A stretch of DNA of 64,000 bases from NCBI GenBank assembly GCA_964351495.1, contig CAYGOC010000012.1:1-64000 (forward strand), given 5' to 3'. The notes under the pieces were generated by a model. The model did not search any database, had not been told where the DNA came from, and saw nothing but the letters and a program-made list of their open reading frames with translations. The DNA comes from CAYGOC01 sp964351495. GTDB taxonomy: Bacteria > Chlamydiota > Chlamydiia > Chlamydiales > SM23-39. Made by a program: the position numbers and the translations under genes. Every line of letters starts with the position of its first letter. The first letter of the stretch is position 1. Shown here in pieces: positions 23,001 to 31,603 of the stretch.

Positions 23001-24875
23001 CTATTTTGTTACAGAAATTAAGAGTTTGGAGACAGTCCCTTGTAGGGAAAGATAATCTTTGAGCCGATTATCCTCTAATAGAACAGTATAGATTTCTTTG
23101 AGCACGATATTTCTTTTGCCTATCTTTAGAAGGTGTTCTTGAAGCGTTTCAAAAAGGCTAACAACCTCACTAAAGGGCTTTATTTTGATTAAAGCTTTAA
23201 ATCGAAGATGCTGTACATCGGCAGGTATGGATCCAAACTCTTTTTCTATTTCTTCCAATAAAAGAAGGGCCTCCTCATATTTTTCACATAATATCTGTTG
23301 TGCAAAAATTTGGGTAAGAGCTTGCCCTTTAAAAGGCATACCTGGTGAATTTGTAAAATGACTTGTTACCATTTTAGCTTTGTCAAAGCTTTTTATAGAT
23401 AAAAGCTTTTGAAAAATAGCCTCTAAAGAGGCTGATTTAACAGCCTGGTCGTCAATTAAGAGAACCTCTTGGGAGATGGCTTCTGCATTTTCTTCTTTTA
23501 TTATAGCATAATAAATACCTTTTATAGCGTAGCTATATAGAGTAGAATCTTGTATTTCCTTTGCTAGCGTAAGAGCTTCTTGCTTGTTTATTTCAGCAAG
23601 CTTTATAGCTGCTTCTTTAATGACTTTTTCTCTTAAGTGGTTTTGGCAAATTTTTTCTTTGAAAAAAAGAGCTTGGTCTACTTTCCCTTTTTTTAATAGA
23701 GCCATACAGACGGAAAAGAACACTCTTCCACTTATAAATTCATCAGAGATGAGGGAGGTCTTTTCAAGAGTCCTTTCTATGTGACAGTCTTCTACGTTTT
23801 CTTGTTGTAGAAGATGAGAAAAGTGGGCTTCTACAAGGTTGTTTCGTAAATAAGGGTTTTCGATATTTGTTGTCAGTTTGAGAGCTTCTTCCGGTTTTCC
23901 CTCTATTAAAAAATTGGAGAAAGACTCTCGTAGAAAATCTTCTTCGAGTAGATTAGGATCAAAGGGTACAGATTCAAACGGTCCCGTTTCCAAGAAAAGA
24001 TTTTTGATAATTTGAGCTCTTTCGAAAATAGAGGAGGCTGTACCATCTGTAGGAAACTTTGTAATATTTTTTACATATCCAGACACATGTGCGTAGCTAC
24101 CTATTAGCGGATCAGCTTTGGTTGGTTTTTGTACTCCTCTTTCTTCTTTTAAGATTGTTATTGCCTCATTTCGAATTTTTGGATCTGAGATAAGGTGGAG
24201 TGCTTCAAAGAAGTAGATGTCTGCAGAGATTTTTAAGCTTCTAGTTATTTCTAATAAGACAGAGTCTCTTTCTTCGGTATTTAAAATACTTAAGGCTATT
24301 TTAATAGGAGTCTCATAATCTCCTTGTCTTACCATCGTTGTACAAATATTTATAGTAAGAGGTGGTTTTCCAGAAGAAAAAGGAGTTTCTCCTTTTTTTG
24401 TCATATCTAAAGCTTTTGGAACCTCGTTTTTTTCTATGAGACTCTCACACACGTCGTAAACAATAACAGGCATTGTAGTAATAAAAAGAGCTTTTCTGGC
24501 TATTTTAGAAACGGAAAAAATGTTCTCAAAAACAGGAGGAAGCGAACGAAACGTAGCTTCTAAGGTTGTGATTTCTTGACCATTATTTTCACTTAAAGAT
24601 TGTACAAACGGAGCATTTGAGCCCTGAGTTATAGAAACTGTAACACTTTCATGTAAAGTTTTTAAAACATCGACAACTCTGTGTTTAATAGAGCGCAGTT
24701 CTCTTTCTTGGGTCAAGGGATTAAAAAACTCTCTTTGTTCTAATAAAATAAGAATTTTTTGCAGACTCTCTACTTGGGAATCTTTATGGCCGAGTTTTCC
24801 TACCTCTGAAATTAACTCCCGAATAAATAGTGCATAGGGTTGAAAGCTTGTACTTTGTGTGGAACTTGTACTCAT
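23001..24875 (-). CDS. Large helical-repeat protein, paralogue 1
   Basis: A 624-residue protein, almost entirely predicted alpha-helical, with TPR-like units of roughly 30-36 residues in the second half (patterns such as GKPEEALKLTTNI, GKVDQALFFKEKI, NKQEALTLAKEIQD, EKYEEALLLLEEIEKEF). The N terminus MSTSSTQSTS is Ser/Thr-rich and unstructured, as in many type III effectors, but this is only suggestive. It aligns along its length with the gene at 25090-26904, so the two are tandem duplicates. No membrane segment. Function unknown; probably a protein-binding scaffold. Confidence 0.7.
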   Translation of the reverse strand: MSTSSTQSTSFQPYALFIRELISEVGKLGHKDSQVESLQKILILLEQREFFNPLTQERELRSIKHRVVDVLKTLHESVTVSITQGSNAPFVQSLSENNGQEITTLEATFRSLPPVFENIFSVSKIARKALFITTMPVIVYDVCESLIEKNEVPKALDMTKKGETPFSSGKPPLTINICTTMVRQGDYETPIKIALSILNTEERDSVLLEITRSLKISADIYFFEALHLISDPKIRNEAITILKEERGVQKPTKADPLIGSYAHVSGYVKNITKFPTDGTASSIFERAQIIKNLFLETGPFESVPFDPNLLEEDFLRESFSNFLIEGKPEEALKLTTNIENPYLRNNLVEAHFSHLLQQENVEDCHIERTLEKTSLISDEFISGRVFFSVCMALLKKGKVDQALFFKEKICQNHLREKVIKEAAIKLAEINKQEALTLAKEIQDSTLYSYAIKGIYYAIIKEENAEAISQEVLLIDDQAVKSASLEAIFQKLLSIKSFDKAKMVTSHFTNSPGMPFKGQALTQIFAQQILCEKYEEALLLLEEIEKEFGSIPADVQHLRFKALIKIKPFSEVVSLFETLQEHLLKIGKRNIVLKEIYTVLLEDNRLKDYLSLQGTVSKLLISVTK

Positions 24876-25056
24876 ATAAAGACACCATGAACCGAAAGCT
24901 TCAAAGTTTTTCCTAGCTTTGGTCTTTTTTAAGGGTTAGCTAATTTCTTTTAAAAACGTAAGCTCAGGGATTTTGTATTATACAGAAGATTTTTTTAAAG
25001 AGATTTTTAGAAATACAGGAGAAAAGGCCTCTTTTGAGAACCGGAAAAATGGCAGA

Positions 25057-25083
25057 GGGCTCCTTTTTAAAGAGTAGGAGCCC
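25057..25083 (-). terminator. Hairpin after helical-repeat paralogue 2
   Basis: GGGCTCCT and AGGAGCCC form a perfect eight-base stem with an 11-base loop, seven bases beyond the stop of the gene at 25090. The T tract is poor (ATTTTT some bases later on the minus strand), so termination is likely but may be inefficient. Confidence 0.42.
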
Positions 25084-25089
25084 CTTAAT

Positions 25090-26904
25090 TTACGGTGTTA
25101 TATTAGAGATAGTTTTTTCAAAGTTTACTAGATCCTTAAAACGATTTTCTTCTAATAGAAAGGAGTAAATTTCTTGAAGAATTCGATCCCTTTCTTCTTT
25201 ATTTCTATTTCTTACAAGCTCCTTTTCAATAGAAGAAAAAAGACTGCAAACTTCAGAAAAAGGTTTTGTTCTAAGTAAAGCTCTAAATCGAAGATGCTCT
25301 ATGGGAGAGGGGTTTACGATATTGTAGAGTGGGCTAAATTCCTTTTCAATTTTTTCTAATACAATAAGCGCTTCTTCGAATTTTTTTTCTGCGATTTGTG
25401 TTTCAAAAATCTGCAGTAAAGATTTCTTTTTCAAAGGTAGATCTGTGGAGGTAAAGTAAGATAGCAGATTTTCTGCTTCGTCAAAATCTTTTATAGTAAA
25501 TACGAGCTTTTGAAAAATGGCCTGAAGAGTCTCTTTTTTAATGCTCGGATTTTCTATGGCAAGAACCTCTGAAATAAGAGCTTTTGCATTGTCTTTTGTT
25601 ATACTGGCTTCATAGATGCTTTTTATAATAGCTTTTCGTAAGGAAGGGGGCTCTTTTTCTGCCATTTTAAGAGCCTCTTTTTTATTTTCCTTGGCAATTT
25701 CTATCAGGACTCTCTTTGTAATACAATCTCTTAATTCTTGTTGGCAGATTCTTTCTTTTAAGGAAAGGACTCCTTGTATTTCTTTCTTTTTTATCAGAGC
25801 TTTACAGGTAGAAAAGAAAACCCTTCCAACAAGAAAAGGATTAGAAATTAGGTTGCTTGTTTCAATGGCTTGTTCTATCTCGTTTTCCTGTATAAAAAAA
25901 TCACAAATAGCTTTTAAAAGGTTGTCTCGTAAAAAACTATTTTTAGAAATAGCTTGAACTACCCTTATAGCTTCTAGGGGGCTCTTGCTTTTTAGTAGCT
26001 TTAGGCAAAATCTTCGAAGAAGATCTTCTTTTATTAAGATAAGATTGAGCTGCATCTTTTTGCATAGGGGATTTTTTGAAAGAAGATCTACAATGGTTTG
26101 AACTCTTTCTAAAACAGAAGAAGCGGTTTGTTCTAAAGGAGCCTCGCTTAAGGTCTTTATGTAAGAAAATATGTAAGAATGGTTATTTGGTATCGATAAA
26201 TCTGGGTTACCCGGATTTACAATCGGTAACCTTGCTATCAGGGTAGTTCTTGCTTGTTGTTGTTTGCTTTCTTCTGAAATGAGGAAAAGAGCCTCTAGAA
26301 AAAGGGTGTTTTTTGCTGCTAAACTATTCGCAACTTCTAGTAATACAGAGTCTCTTTTTTCGAGATCTAGTATGCTACAGGCTATTTTAGGGGGTGTTGT
26401 ATAATCGGCATTTTTAATCATTTTCTCGCAATTTTGAATAAGAAGATAGGTTTGATCAATAGGAGAATGGGTAGGATCTTCAGCTATGTCTAAAGCTTGG
26501 AAGGGTTCTTTTATTTGTATTAATTTTTTACAAACATTCGGGATCAAAGAAGGTTTATAATTAGGAAAAAGAACAGCTCTGGTTATCCTAGCTATAGTAA
26601 AAATTTTTTTAAGATAATGGGGTAGAGGAGTTTCTTGAAAAGAGTTTTCTAGAGTGGTTATTAGACTAGAATCTTCTTCTTTTAAAGTTTGTATTACGGC
26701 AACAATTCTAGCTCTAATACCAAAAAACTCTCTTTCTGCAATAGGAAAGAGCCCCTGTTCTATAGAAGAAACAAGACTTTCTAAACGAATTATTTGGCTT
26801 TGTAGCGTTTGTCTTTGTGGGTCTTGAAGGCATTTTAGTTTTTCGATTAAAGTTTGGACAGCCTGTTTTGCTGACTCTGCTCCTATACTTGTACTTGGGC
26901 TCAT
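25090..26904 (-). CDS. Large helical-repeat protein, paralogue 2
   Basis: A 604-residue alpha-helical protein, duplicate of its neighbour downstream. Shared blocks include KIACSILDLEKRDSVLLEVANSL versus KIALSILNTEERDSVLLEITRSL, GRVFFSTCKALIKK versus GRVFFSVCMALLKK, and LRFRALLRTKPFSEVCSLF versus LRFKALIKIKPFSEVVSLF. The N terminus MSPSTSIGAES is again Ser/Thr-rich. Divergent from ispH across a 110-base spacer. Function unknown. Confidence 0.7.
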   Translation of the reverse strand: MSPSTSIGAESAKQAVQTLIEKLKCLQDPQRQTLQSQIIRLESLVSSIEQGLFPIAEREFFGIRARIVAVIQTLKEEDSSLITTLENSFQETPLPHYLKKIFTIARITRAVLFPNYKPSLIPNVCKKLIQIKEPFQALDIAEDPTHSPIDQTYLLIQNCEKMIKNADYTTPPKIACSILDLEKRDSVLLEVANSLAAKNTLFLEALFLISEESKQQQARTTLIARLPIVNPGNPDLSIPNNHSYIFSYIKTLSEAPLEQTASSVLERVQTIVDLLSKNPLCKKMQLNLILIKEDLLRRFCLKLLKSKSPLEAIRVVQAISKNSFLRDNLLKAICDFFIQENEIEQAIETSNLISNPFLVGRVFFSTCKALIKKKEIQGVLSLKERICQQELRDCITKRVLIEIAKENKKEALKMAEKEPPSLRKAIIKSIYEASITKDNAKALISEVLAIENPSIKKETLQAIFQKLVFTIKDFDEAENLLSYFTSTDLPLKKKSLLQIFETQIAEKKFEEALIVLEKIEKEFSPLYNIVNPSPIEHLRFRALLRTKPFSEVCSLFSSIEKELVRNRNKEERDRILQEIYSFLLEENRFKDLVNFEKTISNITP

Positions 26905-27014
26905 AAAACTCCTAAAAAAATAATAATCGCAAAACTTTGCCTCAGTAGAAGGGATTTTTTAAAGAAGTTTTTTGGGTATAGGAATTTTACCTTTATCTTT
27001 GTTATCCTTACCTT

Positions 27015-27956
27015 ATGAAAAAGATATTTCTCTGCTCTCCTAGGGGTTTTTGTGCCGGCGTAGAAAGAGCTATACAAACAGTGGAAAAAGCACTTAAACT
27101 CTGGGGACCTCCTATCTATGTAAAACATGAGATTGTTCACAATCAACATGTAGTAGACTCTTTAAAAGAAAAAGGAGCTGTTTTTATAGAAGATATCCAA
27201 AAGGTTCCTAAAGGGAGTCGAATAATTTACTCCGCCCACGGAGTCTCTCCTGAGGTAAGAAAAGAGGCCAAAGCAAGGGGTCTTATAGAAATAGATGCTA
27301 CTTGCGGCCTTGTTACAAAAGTCCACTCTGCAGCAAAGCGGTTTGCTTTTAAAGGGTATTTTATCTTATTAATTGGCCATAAAAATCATGTGGAGACAAT
27401 CGGTACCTTTGGAGAGGCTCCTGAGGTTACCACAATTATAGAAAATGTAGAGGATGTAAAAAAACTTTCTTTTTCAAAAGAGGATAAGCTCTGCTATTTA
27501 ACCCAGACTACTTTGAGCTTAGATGAGGTCAAAGAGATAGTAGAGGAGCTAGAGAAGAGATTTCCTCAAATAGAGACCCTTCCCTCTTCTTCTATATGCT
27601 ATGCAACTACAAACAGGCAAAGGGCCTTGATTTCTGTTTTGGATAAGATAGATTCGGTAATTGTAGTAGGAGATGTCACTAGCTCCAATTCAAACCGGTT
27701 AAAAGAGATAGCCCAAAAAAGAAAAATTCCTTCGTATTTAGTACATTCAGAAAAAGAGATAGATCCTGATTTTTTTAAAACTGTAAATACAGTAGCCATC
27801 ACAGCAGGAGCTTCTACTCCGGAAGAATACGTAAAAAGATGCATAGATTTCTTAGGGACTTTGGGGTTTCAAGAGATAGAAGAAGTCTTTTTTACAGAGG
27901 AAAACATTACCTTTTCTCTTCCTTCTTTAGTAAATATAGGAACTTCGAGAATCTAA
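27015..27956 (+). CDS. ispH: 4-hydroxy-3-methylbut-2-enyl diphosphate reductase
   Basis: A 313-residue [4Fe-4S] enzyme, the last step of the MEP isoprenoid pathway giving IPP and DMAPP. The three cluster cysteines are in SPRGFCAGVERA (Cys 13), DATCGLVTKVH and SICYATTNRQ; the HEIVHN and HAVS-type (SAHGVSPEV) His motifs are present. Full length. The stop overlaps the convergent oppF stop by four bases. Confidence 0.96.
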   Translation: MKKIFLCSPRGFCAGVERAIQTVEKALKLWGPPIYVKHEIVHNQHVVDSLKEKGAVFIEDIQKVPKGSRIIYSAHGVSPEVRKEAKARGLIEIDATCGLVTKVHSAAKRFAFKGYFILLIGHKNHVETIGTFGEAPEVTTIIENVEDVKKLSFSKEDKLCYLTQTTLSLDEVKEIVEELEKRFPQIETLPSSSICYATTNRQRALISVLDKIDSVIVVGDVTSSNSNRLKEIAQKRKIPSYLVHSEKEIDPDFFKTVNTVAITAGASTPEEYVKRCIDFLGTLGFQEIEEVFFTEENITFSLPSLVNIGTSRI

Positions 27957-28717
27957 AAGCTTTTTAAGAACCGGGATGCCTCCAAAAGCTTTTGGGTATA
28001 GGGATCTTTTGGATCAGAAAAAAGCGTTTCTTTATCAGAGAGCTCTATTTGTTTTCCTCCTTTTAAAACAAGCACGGTATCTGCTAGATGATATGCTTCT
28101 GTAAGCTGGTGGGTAATATAAACATAAGAGAGGTTTTCTTCTTTTTTTAGTTTTAGCAAAAGAGAAAGAATTTGGGTTTGTATAGAAACATCTAAAGCAG
28201 AAAGGGCTTCATCACAGATGATACATTTGGGATTTAAAGCAAGTGCTCTAGCTATAGCGATTCTTTGTTTTTGCCCTCCACTAAACTCATGGGGGTATCT
28301 TTTTTTGCAAGAGGAAGGAAGAAATACTTTTTCTAAAAGGGCATCAATATCTTGAGATAAAACGGGTTTTTTATGGATTAGAAAAGGCTCTTTTAAAAGC
28401 TCTTCTACTGTTTTTTTAGGGCTTAAAGAAGAGGAGGGGTTTTGAAAAACAACCTGTATTTTCTTCCTTAAAGCAGCGCGTTCTGAAAAAGAAAGATCTC
28501 GTAGATCTTTCCCTTCAAACAGGATATTTCCGGAGTTAGGCTCTATAAATCCTAAGATAAGATTTCCTAAAGTAGTTTTTCCCGAACCCGACTCTCCTAC
28601 TATGGCCAAAGACTCTCCCTCTTGTATAGAAAAAGAGATTTTCCCTAAAGAAAAGGGCTCCTTTTTTTTAAGAGGAAATGTGTGAATAAGATTGTGTACT
28701 TGAAGAAAGGGCTTCAT
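27953..28717 (-). CDS. oppF: Oligopeptide ABC transporter ATP-binding protein OppF
   Basis: A 254-residue ATPase: Walker A GESGSGKTT, signature FSGGQKQRIAIARAL, Walker B CIICDEALSALD, H-loop YITHQ. ATG 28717 is chosen because similarity begins at FLQVHNLIHTFP. It overlaps the end of oppD by 50 bases in another frame, an unusually long overlap. It is the last gene of oppBCDF. Confidence 0.9.
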   Translation of the reverse strand: MKPFLQVHNLIHTFPLKKKEPFSLGKISFSIQEGESLAIVGESGSGKTTLGNLILGFIEPNSGNILFEGKDLRDLSFSERAALRKKIQVVFQNPSSSLSPKKTVEELLKEPFLIHKKPVLSQDIDALLEKVFLPSSCKKRYPHEFSGGQKQRIAIARALALNPKCIICDEALSALDVSIQTQILSLLLKLKKEENLSYVYITHQLTEAYHLADTVLVLKGGKQIELSDKETLFSDPKDPYTQKLLEASRFLKSF

Positions 28718-29675
28718 GAGGGCTGTCCGGGTGATATTTAAAGCAGGCAACTTTAGCTTCTCCTTTAGCAAAAAAGGGAGGAGGTGCTTCTTTGCAAATC
28801 TGCATAGCAAAAGGGCATTTTTGTATAAAAGGGCACCCTTTAAGAGGGTGTTTTCTTTGAAAAAAGGATTTTTCAATAGAAGGAAAAAGGGGTTTTTCAA
28901 AAGAGAGGCTAGCGTTAAAAAGAGCTTTTGTATAGGGGTGAAGAGGCTCTTTTAAAATAGAAGAAGTCTTTTGTTTTTCTACGATTTTCCCTCCATACAT
29001 AACAAAAAACCTGCTGCAAATTTTGGATAAAAATCCCACATCGTGAGAGATCAAAATAAGGGTGGTTGAAAACTCTCGGTGGATTTTATGAAAAAGAGAA
29101 AGAAGCTGTTTTTGTAAAAGAACGTCTAAAGAAGAGGAGGGTTCATCTGCAATTAATAAAAGGGGATTAGTAGAAAGAGCCATAGCTAAAAGAACCCTTT
29201 GTCTAAGCCCTCCACTTAACTCATGAGGATAGAGCTCCATTTTTTCTAAAGGAACTTCCATCTCTTTTAGTAAAAAATGGATTTTTTCCAGAGCCTCTTT
29301 TTTGGGTAAAATAGCATGATACAGCAAAGCCTCTACAAGTTGTTTTTTTATTTTTTTTCTTGGGTTTAAAGATAAAAAAGGGTCTTGAGGAACCCATCCT
29401 ATTTTTTTATACACCTTTTTTCGAAAATCTTGGTCCGATAAAGAGGAGATTTCTTCTTGATCAAAGAAACACCTTTTTTGAAAAAATTCCGCTTTTTCAG
29501 GCATAAGGCGAAACAAACTTTGAAATAAAGAGCTTTTCCCGGAGCCGGACTCTCCCACTACTCCGATTATTTCTCCGGGGAAAATAGAGAAACTTACCCT
29601 TTGCACAGCATCGGTCTTCTCTTTTTTACAGACGTATGTAACCGATGCATCTTCTACCTGTAAAAGAGGGGTCAT
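28668..29675 (-). CDS. oppD: Oligopeptide ABC transporter ATP-binding protein OppD
   Basis: A 335-residue ATPase with Walker A GESGSGKSS, signature LSGGLRQRVLLAMAL, Walker B LLIADEPSSSLD and H-loop LISHD. The C-terminal extension has cysteines in GCPFIQKCPFAMQICK and a later ACFKYH, the usual oligopeptide-HPY region of Opp/Dpp ATPases that can hold an iron-sulfur cluster. Start overlaps the oppC stop by four bases. Confidence 0.92.
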   Translation of the reverse strand: MTPLLQVEDASVTYVCKKEKTDAVQRVSFSIFPGEIIGVVGESGSGKSSLFQSLFRLMPEKAEFFQKRCFFDQEEISSLSDQDFRKKVYKKIGWVPQDPFLSLNPRKKIKKQLVEALLYHAILPKKEALEKIHFLLKEMEVPLEKMELYPHELSGGLRQRVLLAMALSTNPLLLIADEPSSSLDVLLQKQLLSLFHKIHREFSTTLILISHDVGFLSKICSRFFVMYGGKIVEKQKTSSILKEPLHPYTKALFNASLSFEKPLFPSIEKSFFQRKHPLKGCPFIQKCPFAMQICKEAPPPFFAKGEAKVACFKYHPDSPHEALSSSTQSYSHISS

Positions 29676-30568
29676 AAAGCCTCCTTAGGATCTAAAAAGT
29701 CTCTTAAATAACTTCCTAAAAGATTGATAGAAAGCATAAGGAGGGAAATAATAAGAGAGGGAAAAAAAACCCTCCAAGGAAAAAAAGAAAAGGTTCCTAT
29801 TCCCTCGCCTATCATTCCTCCTAAACTAGGCGTAGGAGGGGAGATCCCTAAAGATAAAAAGCTTAAAAAAGCTTCTAAAAATATAGCATTTGGAACCGTG
29901 AAGGTAAGTGTTGCTAAAATAGTTCCCCAAAGATTGGGAATGATATGGGAAAATAAGATCCTTTTTTTAGAAGCTCCTAAAGCAATAGAGGCCAACACAA
30001 ACTCTTTGTACTTGATGGTAAGGGCTTGTCCTCTTACAGCTCTTGTCATATTGACCCACCCAGAAAAACAAATTGTGAGGAAAACCGCCAAAATCCCTTT
30101 CCCTAAAGATACAATAAGTAAAAGAGCGACTAAAATATTGGGAATGGCATGCAAAATGTCACAAAAACGCATAATGCCCTCATCCCATTTAGCTTTACTG
30201 TATCCAGAAAATGCTCCCAGTAAAACTCCCACTAAAAGGTCCATACAAGCGGCAAAAACACCTATGCTCAAAGAGATCCTAGTTCCATAGAAAACCCGGG
30301 TGAAGATATCTCTTCCTAAGTCATCGGTCCCCATCCAAAACAAAAAAGAGGGAGCCTCATTAATGTGATTTAAATCTATTTGGTCATAAGTATAAGAAGA
30401 TATAAGGGGAATCAAAAAAGAAAAAACTCCTAAAAGGAGCAAAAAAAGAAAAGCAGATCCATACAGGGGTTTTTTTCTTAAAAGAAGAAAAAATCCGGGA
30501 GAAGTATTGAGCGTTTCCTTGGTAAGAGGCTCTTTGTAAAAAAGGGGAGTAAAATTGGAAGGTTTCAC
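29672..30568 (-). CDS. oppC: Oligopeptide ABC transporter permease OppC
   Basis: A 298-residue permease: N-terminal OppC domain with one membrane segment (YGSAFLFLLLLGVFSFLIPL), then the binding-protein-dependent transport fold with FWMGTDDLGRDIFTRVFYG and the EAA-type loop EFVLASIALGASKKRILFSHIIPN. Coupled to oppB and oppD by four-base overlaps. Confidence 0.92.
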   Translation of the reverse strand: MKPSNFTPLFYKEPLTKETLNTSPGFFLLLRKKPLYGSAFLFLLLLGVFSFLIPLISSYTYDQIDLNHINEAPSFLFWMGTDDLGRDIFTRVFYGTRISLSIGVFAACMDLLVGVLLGAFSGYSKAKWDEGIMRFCDILHAIPNILVALLLIVSLGKGILAVFLTICFSGWVNMTRAVRGQALTIKYKEFVLASIALGASKKRILFSHIIPNLWGTILATLTFTVPNAIFLEAFLSFLSLGISPPTPSLGGMIGEGIGTFSFFPWRVFFPSLIISLLMLSINLLGSYLRDFLDPKEAL

Positions 30569-31491
30569 GACCTCTCCTGATAGCTGCTTCTTGGATCTAA
30601 ATAGGTTCTTATAAGGTCTGCTAAAAATATGGTGGAAAATAAAAACCCACTAAAAAAAAGGATAAGTCCCAAGGTAGTGGTATAGTCTCTTTGTAAGATG
30701 CTGGAAACGGTCCACTGTCCCAGACCCGGAATCGCAAAAATTTTTTCTATAATAAAACTTCCTGTTAAAAGGTAGGCGGCTAAAGGCCCCAAAAAACTAA
30801 GCACAGGAATTATAGCAGAAGGAAGTGCATGCTTACACAAAATAGAAAAAAAAGAGAGTCCTTTAGACTTGGCTAAAAGGATATAATCTTGCTTTAAAAC
30901 TTCTAAAAGAGAGGAGCTGACAAGCCTTGCAATATAGGCCATAGGCATAAAAGAAAGAGCTAAAGAGGGTAGAAAAGAAGAAAGAGGTTTTCCCCAAGTG
31001 GCAACAGGAAAAAGGGGCCATTTAATGGCAAAGAAATATTGCAAAAAGGTAGCTACTACAAAGTTAGGTAGAGAAAGCCCCAATGTTATGATGAAAAAGA
31101 CAAAAAAGCCCCGCTTTTTTTTCTTGTAAAGAGCAGACAAAACCCCTAAAGAACTCCCAAAAAAAATAGACAGAAAAAAAGCCTGCACTCCAAGACGAGC
31201 ACTTACGAAAAACCCCTCGAAAATGATCTCTTGTACTTTTCTATTGGAATAGATCAAAGAGTGCCCAAGATCAAAAGAAAGACACCCCTTTAAGTAGCGA
31301 AAATACTGCTTCCATAAGGGTTGATCAAGGCCAAAGTGAGAGTATAAATTTTGGAGCGTTTCCTCTGACATAACCTGATCCCCGGAAAAGGGATTTCCAG
31401 GCAGCATTTTCATCAAAAAAAAAGTAGATGTGGCAATCAAAAATAAACAAAGAACAAAGATAGTTGTTTTTTTGATAAAAGTAAAAATCAT
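30565..31491 (-). CDS. oppB: Oligopeptide ABC transporter permease OppB
   Basis: A 308-residue permease, first gene of the operon. Seen: MLPGNPF, the LGLDQP-type segment HFGLDQPLWKQYFRYLKG, five to six membrane segments, the EAA loop LLAKSKGLSFFSILCKHALPSAIIP and GSFIIEKIFAIPGLG. No substrate-binding protein (OppA) is encoded next to the operon. Divergent from rimO. Confidence 0.92.
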   Translation of the reverse strand: MIFTFIKKTTIFVLCLFLIATSTFFLMKMLPGNPFSGDQVMSEETLQNLYSHFGLDQPLWKQYFRYLKGCLSFDLGHSLIYSNRKVQEIIFEGFFVSARLGVQAFFLSIFFGSSLGVLSALYKKKKRGFFVFFIITLGLSLPNFVVATFLQYFFAIKWPLFPVATWGKPLSSFLPSLALSFMPMAYIARLVSSSLLEVLKQDYILLAKSKGLSFFSILCKHALPSAIIPVLSFLGPLAAYLLTGSFIIEKIFAIPGLGQWTVSSILQRDYTTTLGLILFFSGFLFSTIFLADLIRTYLDPRSSYQERS

Positions 31492-31603
31492 AAAGGCCGC
31501 TCTTTATTAAGAATTTTTAAAGAAAAGAGCCTTTTTTTCAAAGATAAAGATAGCCTTTTTTTTCGATTCTTGTTAGTCTGCTTACTTTTTGAGTAAGGAA
31601 GTT

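Noticed and set aside
29724..30290. Long open frame (188 codons) on the plus strand inside oppC
   Set aside because: It is antisense to a clear permease gene, has Lys/Pro-rich composition typical of the complement of hydrophobic codons, and has no ribosome site.
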